Origin: Belnapia arida
Lineage (GTDB): Bacteria > Pseudomonadota > Alphaproteobacteria > Acetobacterales > Acetobacteraceae
NCBI RefSeq assembly: GCF_016773205.1
Contig: NZ_JAETWB010000015.1
Coordinates: 49,057 to 113,056, forward strand
DNA: 64,000 nt
Direction of reading: 5' to 3'
A program made the position numbers and the translations under genes. Under the pieces are notes generated by a model, which had not been told where the DNA came from, did no database searches, and worked only from the letters and a program-made list of their open reading frames with translations. Each line of letters starts with the position of its first letter. Positions within the stretch are counted from its first letter, which is position 1. Positions 8,839-17,511 of this stretch are shown here, one piece after another.

Positions 8839-10605
8839 ATAACCCTGCATGCCTCGCGGGTTGGCGCCCGCGAGGATCTGGCCATCCGCCTCCAGCCGCG
8901 CGCCGGTGAGCCGTCCCTCGGACCACTCGCCGCCCATCTCGGCGGCATGGCCGCGGGCTGTCAGCTCATCGAGCACCGCCGGCGCGTAGCGCCCCTCCAG
9001 CACCAGCTTCCCCGGCCGGGCGCCGCGCGGCCAGAAGCTGCTGATCCAGTGCTCGCTATGGAAGCTCGGCAGGTCAATCGCCTGCTGGATGCCGAAGCCA
9101 TGGTCGAGCATCCGCGCCAGCATGATCGGCTGCCACTGGTCCTGCTGCTCGCCGCCCGGCGTGCCGAAGCTCATCCAGGGCTTGCCCTCGCGCAGCATTA
9201 GGCTCGGCGACAGCGTCGTCCGCGGCCGCTTGCCCGGCTTCAGCCCGTTCGGCAGCGTTTCGTCGAGCCAGAACATCTGGCAGCGCGAGCCAAGGCAGAA
9301 GCCGAGGCCGGGGATCGCCGGCGAACTCTGCAGCCAGCCGGCCGAGGGCGTTGCACTGACGAAATTCCCCCACTGGTCGATCACGTCAATATGGCAGGTA
9401 TCCCCGCCCGAGGCACCGAGCCGGGAGACGGTCGGCTCTCCAGTCCCTGCCGCCATGGTGAGTGCCCCGGCCCGCTGCACCGCGGCCGCGTAATCCGTCC
9501 GCGGCGCCCGTCCGTCCGGCGAGCCCGGGCGGAACTCGTTATTCGCCTCACGCCCGATCAGCGCCCGCCGCGCCGCATTGTATTCCGCCGACAGCAGCGT
9601 CCCCATCGGCACATCGATGAAATCCGGGTCGCCATAGAAGGCCTCGCGGTCGGCAAAGGCCAGCTTCATCGCCTCGGCGACGGTGTGGACGAACTCCGCC
9701 CCGACCGTGTCCATCCTTGCCACATCGAACCCTTCGAGCAGGGCGAGGGTCTGCAGCATCGCCGGCCCCTGGCTCCAGGGACCGCATTTCAGCACGGTAT
9801 GTCCGCGATAGTGCCCGGCGAGCGGCTGCTCCACGCCCGCACGCCAGCCGGCCATATCCTGCCCCGTCAGCAGGGCATGGTGCCGCCGGCCAGAGGTGTC
9901 GAGCGCGGCGAACTCGCGGCCAAAGCGGTCGATCGCCTCGGCGACGAAGCCGCCATACCAGATGTTGCGCGCCGCCTCGATCTGTCCCTCGCGGTCGCTG
10001 CTCGCTGCCTCCGCCTCGCGCACCACCCGAGCATAGGTCTTGGCCAGTTCCGGATTGGTGTAGAGCCCGCCCGGCGTGAGCCCCTTCAGCCAGAGCGCGG
10101 CCGAAGTCTTCCACTCCGTCTCGAAAAGCGGCCGCACCGTCTCGATCGTCGCGCAGATGCGCCCGACCACATGCGCCCCGCGCGCCGCATAGCTGATGGC
10201 GTAGTCGAGCACGTCGCGCAGCCGCCAGGTGCCGTGGTCGCGCAGCATCAGCGCCCAGGCATCGAAGGCCCCCGGGATCGGCGCGCAAAGAAAGCCCGTG
10301 CCCGGCACGATATCGAGGCCCAGCTCGTCCTTCAGCTTGCCGACGGTCATCGCCGCCGGCGCCGGCCCCTGGCCGCAGATCACCTGCTGCGCGCCGAGCT
10401 TCGCGCTGTGCAGGATGATGGGACAGTCGCCCCCCGGCCCGTTCAGATGCGGCTCGACGATCTGCAGGGTGAAGCCCGCGGCGCAGGCGGCGTCGAAGGC
10501 GTTGCCGCCCCGCTCCAGCACCGACATGCCGACCTGCGAGGCGATCCAGTGCGTGGTGGCGACGGCGCCGAAGGTGCCGGCGATCTCGGGCCGCGTCGTG
10601 AACAT
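8824..10605 (-). CDS. Gamma-glutamyltransferase family hydrolase
   Basis: A 593-residue N-terminal nucleophile hydrolase. The self-processing threonine is in GDTCHIDVID, which starts the small subunit, and the oxyanion Gly pair is in FGTPGGEQQDQW. The large-subunit signature GGNAFDAACAAGFTL is present. I choose ATG at 10605 because AGGGAGAG lies 10 bases upstream; an ATG at 10629 has no ribosome site. No clear signal peptide is seen, so it may be cytosolic, unlike enterobacterial Ggt. It starts 78 bases from the divergent phnN. Confidence 0.9.
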   Translation of the reverse strand: MFTTRPEIAGTFGAVATTHWIASQVGMSVLERGGNAFDAACAAGFTLQIVEPHLNGPGGDCPIILHSAKLGAQQVICGQGPAPAAMTVGKLKDELGLDIVPGTGFLCAPIPGAFDAWALMLRDHGTWRLRDVLDYAISYAARGAHVVGRICATIETVRPLFETEWKTSAALWLKGLTPGGLYTNPELAKTYARVVREAEAASSDREGQIEAARNIWYGGFVAEAIDRFGREFAALDTSGRRHHALLTGQDMAGWRAGVEQPLAGHYRGHTVLKCGPWSQGPAMLQTLALLEGFDVARMDTVGAEFVHTVAEAMKLAFADREAFYGDPDFIDVPMGTLLSAEYNAARRALIGREANNEFRPGSPDGRAPRTDYAAAVQRAGALTMAAGTGEPTVSRLGASGGDTCHIDVIDQWGNFVSATPSAGWLQSSPAIPGLGFCLGSRCQMFWLDETLPNGLKPGKRPRTTLSPSLMLREGKPWMSFGTPGGEQQDQWQPIMLARMLDHGFGIQQAIDLPSFHSEHWISSFWPRGARPGKLVLEGRYAPAVLDELTARGHAAEMGGEWSEGRLTGARLEADGQILAGANPRGMQGYAVGR

Positions 10606-10683
10606 GCTGTGGCGCTCTCCCTGGGCCATTGTGTGACGGCGAACGGACAGGCAGAGAAGGCCCGATCGGTCTGGAAGGCAAGC

Positions 10684-11202
10684 ATGCTGGTCGGTGTGGT
10701 CGGGCCCTCCGGGGCGGGGAAGGACACGCTGATGGAGGGTGCGCGCGCCGCGCTCGTCGGCGACCCGCGGTTCCACTTCATCCAGCGCAGCATCACCCGC
10801 GCCGCCGAGGCCGGCGGCGAGAATCACCGACCGCTGAACCGCGCCGAATTCGAGGCCGAGCGCGCCGCTGGCCGCTTCGCCCTCTGGTGGGAGGCGCATG
10901 GGCTGTTCTACGGCATCCCGGCCGCCTTGCCGCCCGGCGTGGCGGTCGCCAACCTCTCGCGCACCGTCCTCGCCGAGGCCGCACGGCGCATGCCCCTGCT
11001 GGTGCTGGAGATCACTGCCCCGCCGCCGGTGCTGGCCGCTCGCCTCGCCGCCCGCGGCCGCGAGACGGAGGCCGACATCGCCGCCCGCCTCGCCCGCGAG
11101 GCCCCGCTGCCACCCGGCCTCGATGTGGTCCGGGTGATGAATGAGGGTCCGGTGGAGCAGGGCATCGCCCGGGTAGTGGCAGCGCTCCGCGCTATCCCCT
11201 GA
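10684..11202 (+). CDS. phnN: Ribose 1,5-bisphosphate phosphokinase
   Basis: A 172-residue kinase of guanylate-kinase fold that turns ribose 1,5-bisphosphate into PRPP, the last step of C-P lyase phosphonate breakdown. The Walker A is GPSGAGKDT, and SITRAAEAGGENH and FALWWEAHGLFYGIP match PhnN. GGAAGG precedes the ATG at 10684. It faces the DUF1045 gene and their ends overlap by 11 bases, so antisense interference between the two transcripts is possible. Confidence 0.93.
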   Translation: MLVGVVGPSGAGKDTLMEGARAALVGDPRFHFIQRSITRAAEAGGENHRPLNRAEFEAERAAGRFALWWEAHGLFYGIPAALPPGVAVANLSRTVLAEAARRMPLLVLEITAPPPVLAARLAARGRETEADIAARLAREAPLPPGLDVVRVMNEGPVEQGIARVVAALRAIP

Positions 11203-11887
11203 GCGGCAGCCGCTCGGCGATCAGAAAGGGAGCGCCGGCCTTCGCCTGGGTGAATAAGCTGATGGCGCCGACCCGCCGCGGCATCGCCGGCGCCTCGCCG
11301 AGGAAATCCGTCACCGCCGGCCGCACCACCGCCATTTCCTCGGCCGAAAGCCGCCGGCTGAGAGTGATGTGGAAGCGCCACTCCTCCATGACGTAAGGAT
11401 AGCCATACCGCCCCAGCAGTGCCTCCTGCTGCGCACTCAGCCGGGCCCGCCGCCGCTTCGCCAGCTCTGCCTCATCGGGCGGCGCCCGGCAGGGATCGAG
11501 CGCCTCGACGCAGGCATCGGCGAAGGGCCGGAGGGCAGGGCAGGGCGCCGTCTCCCGCAGCGCCAGGAACCCACCCAGATTCTCGACCGCCAGCGGCGGA
11601 AGGTCGAAGGGCGCGGTCCGCGCCGCCAGCGCCTCCGCTGCGGCCAGCGCCTCCGCCCAACTCACCCGGAGGCGGAAGGGCGGCTTGAGTGTCGCATGCA
11701 GGCCATAGCCCCGCGGGTCCGCCGTGACCTCGCGGATATCGAGTTCCGGGAGCGCCGGCTGCGGCAGCGGCGCTCCCGTCTCCGCGTCCCGGCCGAGCCA
11801 GGCAGAGCCGAGCCGGTGCAGGGGATCCTCCGGTTCCGGCGCCCAGTAGAGGGCTAGCCGCGCTTCCGGCATCGGCGTGCCGATCAC
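11192..11887 (-). CDS. DUF1045 phosphonate-locus protein (2H-phosphoesterase-like)
   Basis: About 231 residues, the protein usually found at the end of alphaproteobacterial phn operons. Two 2H-type motifs are visible, HATLKPPF and HITLSRRL, as in 2'-5' RNA ligase-like phosphoesterases. PhnP is missing here, so this protein may open the cyclic ribose phosphate produced by PhnJ; that is inference. The GTG at 11887 overlaps the phnM stop (GTGA); the alternative ATG at 11872 leaves MPEARLALYW as the N-terminus, also typical of the family. Confidence 0.9.
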   Translation of the reverse strand: MIGTPMPEARLALYWAPEPEDPLHRLGSAWLGRDAETGAPLPQPALPELDIREVTADPRGYGLHATLKPPFRLRVSWAEALAAAEALAARTAPFDLPPLAVENLGGFLALRETAPCPALRPFADACVEALDPCRAPPDEAELAKRRRARLSAQQEALLGRYGYPYVMEEWRFHITLSRRLSAEEMAVVRPAVTDFLGEAPAMPRRVGAISLFTQAKAGAPFLIAERLPLRG

Positions 11888-13023
11888 GCCACGCGCTCCC
11901 CCCCGCGCCAAACGGCGCGGACCATTGGCAGCCCCTCCATCGCCCGTACACGCACCAGATCGGCCCGCAGCCCCGCCGCCAGCCGCCCGCGGTCGTCCAG
12001 CCGCGCCATCCGTGCCGGACCCTCGGTGATGCTGGCGACCGCCCGGGGCAGGGAGATGCCGGTGGTCGCCGCAGCAATCCAGGCCGCCTCCACCATCGCC
12101 GCCGGTACATAGTCGCTGGCCAGCGCATCGACTGCACCGGCCCGGATAAGGTCTGCCGCCGCCACATTGCCCGAATGGCTGCCGCCGCGGACAATGTTCG
12201 GCGCGCCGACGATCACCGTCACGCCAAGCTCCCGCGCCGCGCAGGCGGCGTCCATCGTCACCGGAAATTCGCTGATGCGGATGCCGTCCTCCGCGTTGCG
12301 CGCCATCTCGGCCACGTCGTCATCGTCATGGCTGGCGAGCGGCAGGTCGCGGTGGGCGATGCGGTCCAGCAGCCAGCGCCGCTGCGGCTCGCGCAGCCGG
12401 GCGCGGCGCTCCAGCAGCTCGGCGATCCGGGCATCCACCTCGGCATCCGTCATCTGCTTCTGCCGCTGGCGCATGGCACGGTAGCGCGGGATGTCGCGGT
12501 ACTGGCCGACGCCCGGGGAATGGTCCATCAGGCTGATCATGGCAACCAGCGGATGATCGGCGACGCTCTCCACCGCCGGCACCATGTCCATGGCGGGCAG
12601 CTCGCAGCGGAGATGCAGCAGATGCTCCGCCTTCAGCAGCCCGGTCGGAACGAGGGCGGCGAGATCGTCCACGCCCTCGTAGAAGGTTTGCACCCGACCG
12701 GGGTCGAAGCCGAGATCGCCGAGGCAGAGCGCATCGAAGACGGTGGTGACACCCGCTGCGGCGCATTGCGCGTCATGCGCCAGGAGGGCGGAACGGCTCG
12801 GCCAGCGCGCATTGGCCCGCGGCTGCACCTGTCGCTCGAGATTGTCGGTATGCAGGTCGACCACGCCGGGGATGATGTGGTCGCCTCCGCAATCCACCGC
12901 GCCAGCGGCCACGGTCCGACCCGGCTGCACATCGGCGATCAGGCCGCCGCGCAGCACCAGCGTGCCGGGCACCACATCCTCCGGCAGGACGAGCAGCGCG
13001 TTGGTGAGGATGGTTTCCGACAT
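11884..13023 (-). CDS. phnM: Alpha-D-ribose 1-methylphosphonate 5-triphosphate diphosphatase
   Basis: A 379-residue amidohydrolase-fold enzyme that removes pyrophosphate from the nucleotide-like intermediate made by PhnGHI(L). Metal-binding motifs VDLHTDNLE, HLRCELP, ASHDDDD and ASDYVPA are all present in order. Its ATG overlaps the phnL stop by one base and its stop overlaps the DUF1045 GTG, placing it in the phnGHIJKLM operon. It differs clearly from the second PhnM encoded at 18.3 kb. Confidence 0.96.
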   Translation of the reverse strand: MSETILTNALLVLPEDVVPGTLVLRGGLIADVQPGRTVAAGAVDCGGDHIIPGVVDLHTDNLERQVQPRANARWPSRSALLAHDAQCAAAGVTTVFDALCLGDLGFDPGRVQTFYEGVDDLAALVPTGLLKAEHLLHLRCELPAMDMVPAVESVADHPLVAMISLMDHSPGVGQYRDIPRYRAMRQRQKQMTDAEVDARIAELLERRARLREPQRRWLLDRIAHRDLPLASHDDDDVAEMARNAEDGIRISEFPVTMDAACAARELGVTVIVGAPNIVRGGSHSGNVAAADLIRAGAVDALASDYVPAAMVEAAWIAAATTGISLPRAVASITEGPARMARLDDRGRLAAGLRADLVRVRAMEGLPMVRAVWRGGERVA

Positions 13024-13721
13024 CAGGCGGCAACCGGCATGGGCTGGACCTCGTAGAGGCGGTCCGCGACCTGGTCGCGCACCTCGGTGTCATGGAAGAT
13101 GCCGATCACGGCGGTACCCGCGGCCTTGGCGGCGCGGATCAGCCCGACCACCACGGCGCGGTTCCCGGCATCGAGGCTTGCCGTCGGCTCGTCGAGCAGC
13201 AGGACCGGGTAGCCAGGGGCGAAGCCGCGCGCAAGGTTCACCCGCTGCTGCTCGCCGCCCGAGAAGGTCGCCGGTGGCAGACCGTGCAGCCGCGCCGGCA
13301 GGTTGAGCCGCGCCAGCAGCTCCGCCGCCCGCGCCCGCGCCGCCTCTCGCACCGCCCCCCGCGCCATCAGCGGCTCGGCAACGATGTCGAGCGTCGGCAC
13401 GCGGGGGATGACGCGGAGGAACTGGCTGACATAGCCGAGCGTCTCCCGCCGCACCTCCCGCACCAGCCGCGCATCGGCCGCGGCGAGATCGATCTCCGCG
13501 CCGCGATGGCGGATGAGGATGCGTCCCGCCCCCGCGCCGTAATTGCCGTAGAGCAATCGCATCAGCGTGGATTTGCCGGCTCCCGAAGGCCCCGCCAGCG
13601 CCACGCATTCCCCCGCCGCCACGCAAAGTTCGACGTCCTCCAGCACGGGGATGCGCACCCCGCCTTGGAGATGCAGGGTGAAGGACTTGCCGAGCCCCTC
13701 GGTGCGGATCGCAGCACTCAT
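13023..13721 (-). CDS. phnL: C-P lyase ABC-type ATPase PhnL
   Basis: A 232-residue ATPase needed with PhnGHI to form the ribose methylphosphonate triphosphate intermediate. Walker A GPSGAGKST, signature SGGEQQR and Walker B LLLDEPTAS are intact. The N-terminal HLQGGVRIPVLEDVEL is characteristic of PhnL. It overlaps phnK by four bases (ATGA). Confidence 0.95.
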   Translation of the reverse strand: MSAAIRTEGLGKSFTLHLQGGVRIPVLEDVELCVAAGECVALAGPSGAGKSTLMRLLYGNYGAGAGRILIRHRGAEIDLAAADARLVREVRRETLGYVSQFLRVIPRVPTLDIVAEPLMARGAVREAARARAAELLARLNLPARLHGLPPATFSGGEQQRVNLARGFAPGYPVLLLDEPTASLDAGNRAVVVGLIRAAKAAGTAVIGIFHDTEVRDQVADRLYEVQPMPVAA

Positions 13722-14488
13722 GCCGCCAGCACCGAGGCAACGAGCAGTTGGGTATATTCATGCTGCGGGTCGTCGAGTACCCGGTCGGTCAGCCCATGCT
13801 CCACCACCTGCCCCCGTCGCATGACCAGCAGCCGATGCGCCAGCAGCCGCGCCGCCGCGATGTCATGCGTCACGATCACCACCGCGAGCCCGAGATCGGC
13901 GACCAATGCCCGGATCATGTCGAGCAGCCGCGCCTGGACCGAGACATCGAGCCCTCCGGTCGGCTCGTCCATGAAGACCAGCCGCGGCCGCGTCACCAGG
14001 GTCCGCGCGATCTGCAGCCGCTGCTGCATGCCGCCCGAGAAGAGCGCCGGCATGCCGTCGATCCGCGCCGGATCGATCTCGACGCGCCGCAGCCATTCGT
14101 CTGCCTCGGCGCGGATCTGGCCATAATGCCGTGCACCGACAGCCATCAGCCGCTCGCCGATGTTCCCGCCCGCCGAGACGCGCATGCGCAGCCCATCGCG
14201 GGGATTCTGGTGGACGAAGCCCCAATCCGTTCGATGCAGCCGCCGCTGTGCTGCCTCGCCCATGTCGTGGACGAGATGCAGGCCGCCCTCCGGGTCGCGG
14301 TACCGCACTTCGCCGGCCTCCGGTCGCATCATGCCGGAGAGCACGCGCAGCAGCGTCGTCTTGCCGGAACCACTCTCGCCGACGATGGCGACGACCTCGC
14401 CAGGAAAGACCTCGAGCGAGACGTCGTCCAGCGCCGGCACGGCGCCGAAGCGCAGCGCGAGGCCCGAGGCTTCGAGCAGCGCGCTCAT
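13718..14488 (-). CDS. phnK: C-P lyase ABC-type ATPase PhnK
   Basis: A 256-residue ATPase that docks on the PhnGHIJ core. It has Walker A GESGSGKTT, signature FSGGMQQR and Walker B VFMDEPTGG. The segment QNPRDGLRMRVSAGGNIGERL is diagnostic of PhnK. It overlaps phnJ by four bases (ATGA). Confidence 0.95.
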   Translation of the reverse strand: MSALLEASGLALRFGAVPALDDVSLEVFPGEVVAIVGESGSGKTTLLRVLSGMMRPEAGEVRYRDPEGGLHLVHDMGEAAQRRLHRTDWGFVHQNPRDGLRMRVSAGGNIGERLMAVGARHYGQIRAEADEWLRRVEIDPARIDGMPALFSGGMQQRLQIARTLVTRPRLVFMDEPTGGLDVSVQARLLDMIRALVADLGLAVVIVTHDIAAARLLAHRLLVMRRGQVVEHGLTDRVLDDPQHEYTQLLVASVLAA

Positions 14489-15333
14489 TCCGCCGCCTCC
14501 CGTGCCGCCTGCCGGGTGTTGCAGTAGTCGGTGTCGGAGCAGACGAACATCCGCCCGCCCTTGTCATCGACGACGACCTCGTCGAGATAGCTCTCCCGGC
14601 TGCCGCAAAGGGCGCAGGGCGCATCCGCCCGCACCGGCCGGAAGGGATGGTCCTCAAAATCGAGGCTCTTCACCGACGTGTAGGGCGGTACAGCATAGAT
14701 GCGCTTCTCCCGCCCCGCGCCGAACAGCTGCAAGGCCGGCATCCGGTCCATCTTCGGGTTGTCGAAGGCTGGGATCGGCGAAGGCGACATCAGGTAGCGC
14801 CCGCCGACCAGCACCGGATAGTTGTAGCTGATCGCCACATGGCCATGCCGGGCGATATCCTCATAAAGCTTCACATGCATCAGCCCGTAATCGGCCAGGG
14901 CATGCATGCGCCGCGTCTCGGCGACGCGCGGCTCGAGCCGGAACAGCGGCTCCGGCATCGGCACCTGGTAGACGAGGATCTGTCCCTCGCGCAGTCCCGT
15001 CTCCGGAATGCGGTGCCGGGTCTGGATGATCGTCGCCTCGCCCGTCCGCTCGGTGGTCTCGACCCCCGCCACCTTGGCGAAGAAGCGCCGGATGGAGACG
15101 GCATTGGTCGTGTCGTCCGCCCCCTGGTCGATTACCTTCAGCCGGTCGCCCGCGCCGATGACGCTGGCGGTCACCGCGATGCCGCCCGTCCCCCAGCCAT
15201 AGGGCAGCGGCATCTCCCGCGCGCCGAAGGGCACCTGATGCCCGGGAACCGCCACCGCCTTCAGCAGCGCACGGCGGATCATCCGTTTGGTGTTCTCGTC
15301 GAGATAGCCGAAATTGTAGCCGAGCGCCGTCAT
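14485..15333 (-). CDS. phnJ: C-P lyase radical SAM catalytic subunit PhnJ
   Basis: A 282-residue enzyme that cleaves the carbon-phosphorus bond by radical chemistry. The glycyl/thiyl region PGHQVPFGAREMPLPYGWG is present and the iron-sulfur cysteines appear as CALC-x20-C-x5-C (APCALCG, MFVCSDTDYCN). I use ATG at 15333, overlapping the phnI stop (ATGA), not the longer upstream frame. All key residues are there, so the lyase should be active. Confidence 0.96.
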   Translation of the reverse strand: MTALGYNFGYLDENTKRMIRRALLKAVAVPGHQVPFGAREMPLPYGWGTGGIAVTASVIGAGDRLKVIDQGADDTTNAVSIRRFFAKVAGVETTERTGEATIIQTRHRIPETGLREGQILVYQVPMPEPLFRLEPRVAETRRMHALADYGLMHVKLYEDIARHGHVAISYNYPVLVGGRYLMSPSPIPAFDNPKMDRMPALQLFGAGREKRIYAVPPYTSVKSLDFEDHPFRPVRADAPCALCGSRESYLDEVVVDDKGGRMFVCSDTDYCNTRQAAREAAE

Positions 15334-16400
15334 TCGCCGATGGCCTCCCGCCGCAGCAGCCGGATCTTCTCCAGTTCGCTTTGGAAATCGACGTAGTGCG
15401 GCAGCTTCAGATGCTCGACGAAGCCCGTCGCTTCCACATTGTCGCAGTGATACAGAACGAATTCCTGGTCCTGCGCCGGCGCTTCCACCGGCTCGCCGAG
15501 CTCCGCCGCGCGCAGCGCCCGGTCGACCAGCGCCATCGCCATCGCCTTCCGCTCCCCCTGGCCGAAGACGAGGCCGTAGCCCCGGGTGAATTGCGGAGGC
15601 TCCTTCTTCGAGCCGGCGAACTGGTTCACCATCTGGCACTCCGTGACGGTGATCTCGCCGAGCTCGATCGGGAAGCCGAGCTCCGGCGGCTCGAACTCCA
15701 CCGTCACCGCGCCCATGCGGATCTCGCCGACGAAGGGATGCGCGTTGCCGTAGCCCCGCTGCGTGGAATAGCCGAGCGAGAGCAGGAAGCCCTCATCGCC
15801 CCGCGCCAGCGCCTGCAGCCGCAGCGGCCGCTCGGCGGGGAAGTCGAGCGGCTCCCGCGTCAGGTCGCGCGGCTCTGCCTCGGACGGCAGTTCCGGCGCC
15901 ATCAGGCCCTCCTGGGCCAGCAGTCCCGTCACCTGAGGCGTCGCCGCTGAGTCGGTGGCAGCCTCCGGCGCCGGCGCCGGCACGCTGCCTTCCGCGGCCA
16001 GGGCGAAATCCAGCAGCCGGTGCGTGTAGTCGAAGGTCGGCCCCAGCACCTGGCCGCCCGGCAACTCCTTGTAGGTCGCGCTGATCCGCCGCCGGATGCG
16101 CATCGCGCCGGTCTCGACCGGCTGGCTGGCGCCGAAGCGGGGCAGGGTGGTGCGATAGGCACGCAGCAGGAAGGCCGCCTCGATCAGGTCGCCCCGCGCC
16201 TGCTTGATGGCGAGCGCGGCGAGCCCCCGATCATGGCAGGCCCCCTCCGCCATCACCCGGTCGACGGCGAGGCCGAGCTGCGCCTCGATCTGGGCGAGGC
16301 TCAACTCCGGCAGCGCCGGATCGCCCCGCCTCTCCTCGGCCAGCCAGGCATGTGCCGCCTCGATCGCCCGCTCGCCGCCCTTGACCGCTACATAGGCCAT
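15330..16400 (-). CDS. phnI: C-P lyase core subunit PhnI
   Basis: A 356-residue subunit with the nucleosidase-like role that couples the phosphonate to ATP ribose. It starts MAYVAVKGGERAI, typical of PhnI, with ALAIKQARGDLIEAAFLLRAYRTT split over two conserved helices. It ends close to HLKLPHYVDFQSELEKIR. The ATG overlaps the phnH stop by one base (TGATG). Confidence 0.95.
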   Translation of the reverse strand: MAYVAVKGGERAIEAAHAWLAEERRGDPALPELSLAQIEAQLGLAVDRVMAEGACHDRGLAALAIKQARGDLIEAAFLLRAYRTTLPRFGASQPVETGAMRIRRRISATYKELPGGQVLGPTFDYTHRLLDFALAAEGSVPAPAPEAATDSAATPQVTGLLAQEGLMAPELPSEAEPRDLTREPLDFPAERPLRLQALARGDEGFLLSLGYSTQRGYGNAHPFVGEIRMGAVTVEFEPPELGFPIELGEITVTECQMVNQFAGSKKEPPQFTRGYGLVFGQGERKAMAMALVDRALRAAELGEPVEAPAQDQEFVLYHCDNVEATGFVEHLKLPHYVDFQSELEKIRLLRREAIGE

Positions 16401-16978
16401 CAGCCGGCCTCCTCGATGCGCGTGGTGCGCGGCAGCGCCACCAGCCTGTTCCCGGCGCACAGCATCAGGTCGATCCCGCGCGGAAACCGCGCTCCGTTCG
16501 AGGCCCAATCGGCGAGGAAGCCGCGCGGCAGCCCCTCCACCTGCAGCCGGTGCTCCCGCTCGATGCCGGGCCCGGTGAGACGCCAGCCCTCGCCCGGCTC
16601 CAGCCCCGCCACCTGCACGATCAAGGTCGCGGAGCGATGCGGCTCCTCCTCCGTCCCCGCCTCCAGCGCCGTCAGTGTCGGCAGCCCGCCCGCCGCCAGC
16701 AGGAAGCCCGCCGACCCTGGCTCCGCCACCAGCGGACAGCCGGCATGGAAGCGCAGCCATTCCTCGGCCGCCGGTCCGGCATCGGTCCAGACCGGCGTCT
16801 CCGCATCCGCCAGCGTCAGCAGCACCGCGGCTGCCGCCGGAGCCAGCGGTGCCGGGGCCTCGGGCAGGGCCGCCAGGCGCTGCACCCGGCCCGGCCGCGC
16901 CATCGCGTCCAACAGCGCCCGGAAACAGGCTTGCGCATCCGGCACCGGATCGGCGAAGCCAGGGGTCAGGCCGTTCAT
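16400..16978 (-). CDS. phnH: C-P lyase core subunit PhnH
   Basis: A 192-residue structural subunit of the PhnGHIJ core. The N-terminus (FRALLDAMARPGRVQRL) and the C-terminal FPRGIDLMLCAGNRLVALPRTT region are diagnostic. The start at 16978 overlaps the phnG stop (ATGA). Length is normal. Confidence 0.95.
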   Translation of the reverse strand: MNGLTPGFADPVPDAQACFRALLDAMARPGRVQRLAALPEAPAPLAPAAAAVLLTLADAETPVWTDAGPAAEEWLRFHAGCPLVAEPGSAGFLLAAGGLPTLTALEAGTEEEPHRSATLIVQVAGLEPGEGWRLTGPGIEREHRLQVEGLPRGFLADWASNGARFPRGIDLMLCAGNRLVALPRTTRIEEAG

Positions 16979-17433
16979 CGCATCGTCGCCATGGTGAAGA
17001 ACTCCACCCGCGTCGCCGCCGCCTTCGCCGCCTCGCGCGTGACCCGCGCGGCCTGCGCCTCGGCCAGCGGCTCGATCACCGCCGACAGCAGCGCTGGGCG
17101 CCGTACCGGATCCTGCAATGCGGCATCCAGCACCGCCGCCAGCTCCGCCTGCCGCGCATCGCGGCCGGCGACATAGGCATGGCCCACCGCCCCATCCGCC
17201 AGCCGCACGCTGCACCGGGTCACGGTCATCTCGCCGAGATTGAAGGGCGCCCCATCGCCGCCCTGCCGGCCACGGGCCATCACCAGCCCCGTCTCCGGGC
17301 CGCGCAGCCGGATATGGCGGGGCAGGGCAGGGGCCTCCGCCAGCCGGATTGCGATGGCATCCGCATCGGCCCGGGCCAGCACGCCCATCCAGCGGCGTCG
17401 CGCCGCCTGGGTTACCATTGCGTTATCGGACAT
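16975..17433 (-). CDS. phnG: C-P lyase core subunit PhnG
   Basis: A 152-residue subunit and first gene of the phn operon. QAARRRWMGVLARA and the FNLGEMTVTRCSVRL motif are typical, and the HAYVAGRDARQAELAAVLDA helix follows the family. ATGs at 17445, 17442 and 17433 are all in frame; none has a clear ribosome site, and the upstream ones fall in the probable PhnF operator, so 17433 is preferred. Confidence 0.93.
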   Translation of the reverse strand: MSDNAMVTQAARRRWMGVLARADADAIAIRLAEAPALPRHIRLRGPETGLVMARGRQGGDGAPFNLGEMTVTRCSVRLADGAVGHAYVAGRDARQAELAAVLDAALQDPVRRPALLSAVIEPLAEAQAARVTREAAKAAATRVEFFTMATMR

Positions 17434-17448
17434 AAGCTTCATCATAAA

Positions 17449-17464
17449 GTCTAGACAAGTAGAC
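17449..17464. promoter_or_regulatory. Candidate PhnF operator between phnG and phnF
   Basis: GTCTAGAC is a perfect palindrome at 17449-17456 and a second TAGAC half-site follows eight bases later (17460-17464). Known PhnF of mycobacteria binds sites with TATAGACCA-like half-sites, which this resembles. It lies between the divergent phnG and phnF starts. Confidence 0.45.
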
Positions 17465-17511
17465 GTCCAGCCATCTAGGGTGCTTGTTACAATACACGCC
17501 AGGCAAGGCCC

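Noticed and set aside
9391..10683. Long plus-strand open frame upstream of phnN
   Set aside because: It lies antisense to the gamma-glutamyltransferase gene and has an Arg/Pro-rich translation; only the part from ATG 10684 is PhnN.
17434..17511. Pho box controlling the phn operon
   Set aside because: No pair of CTGTCAT-like repeats at 11-base spacing in the spacer.
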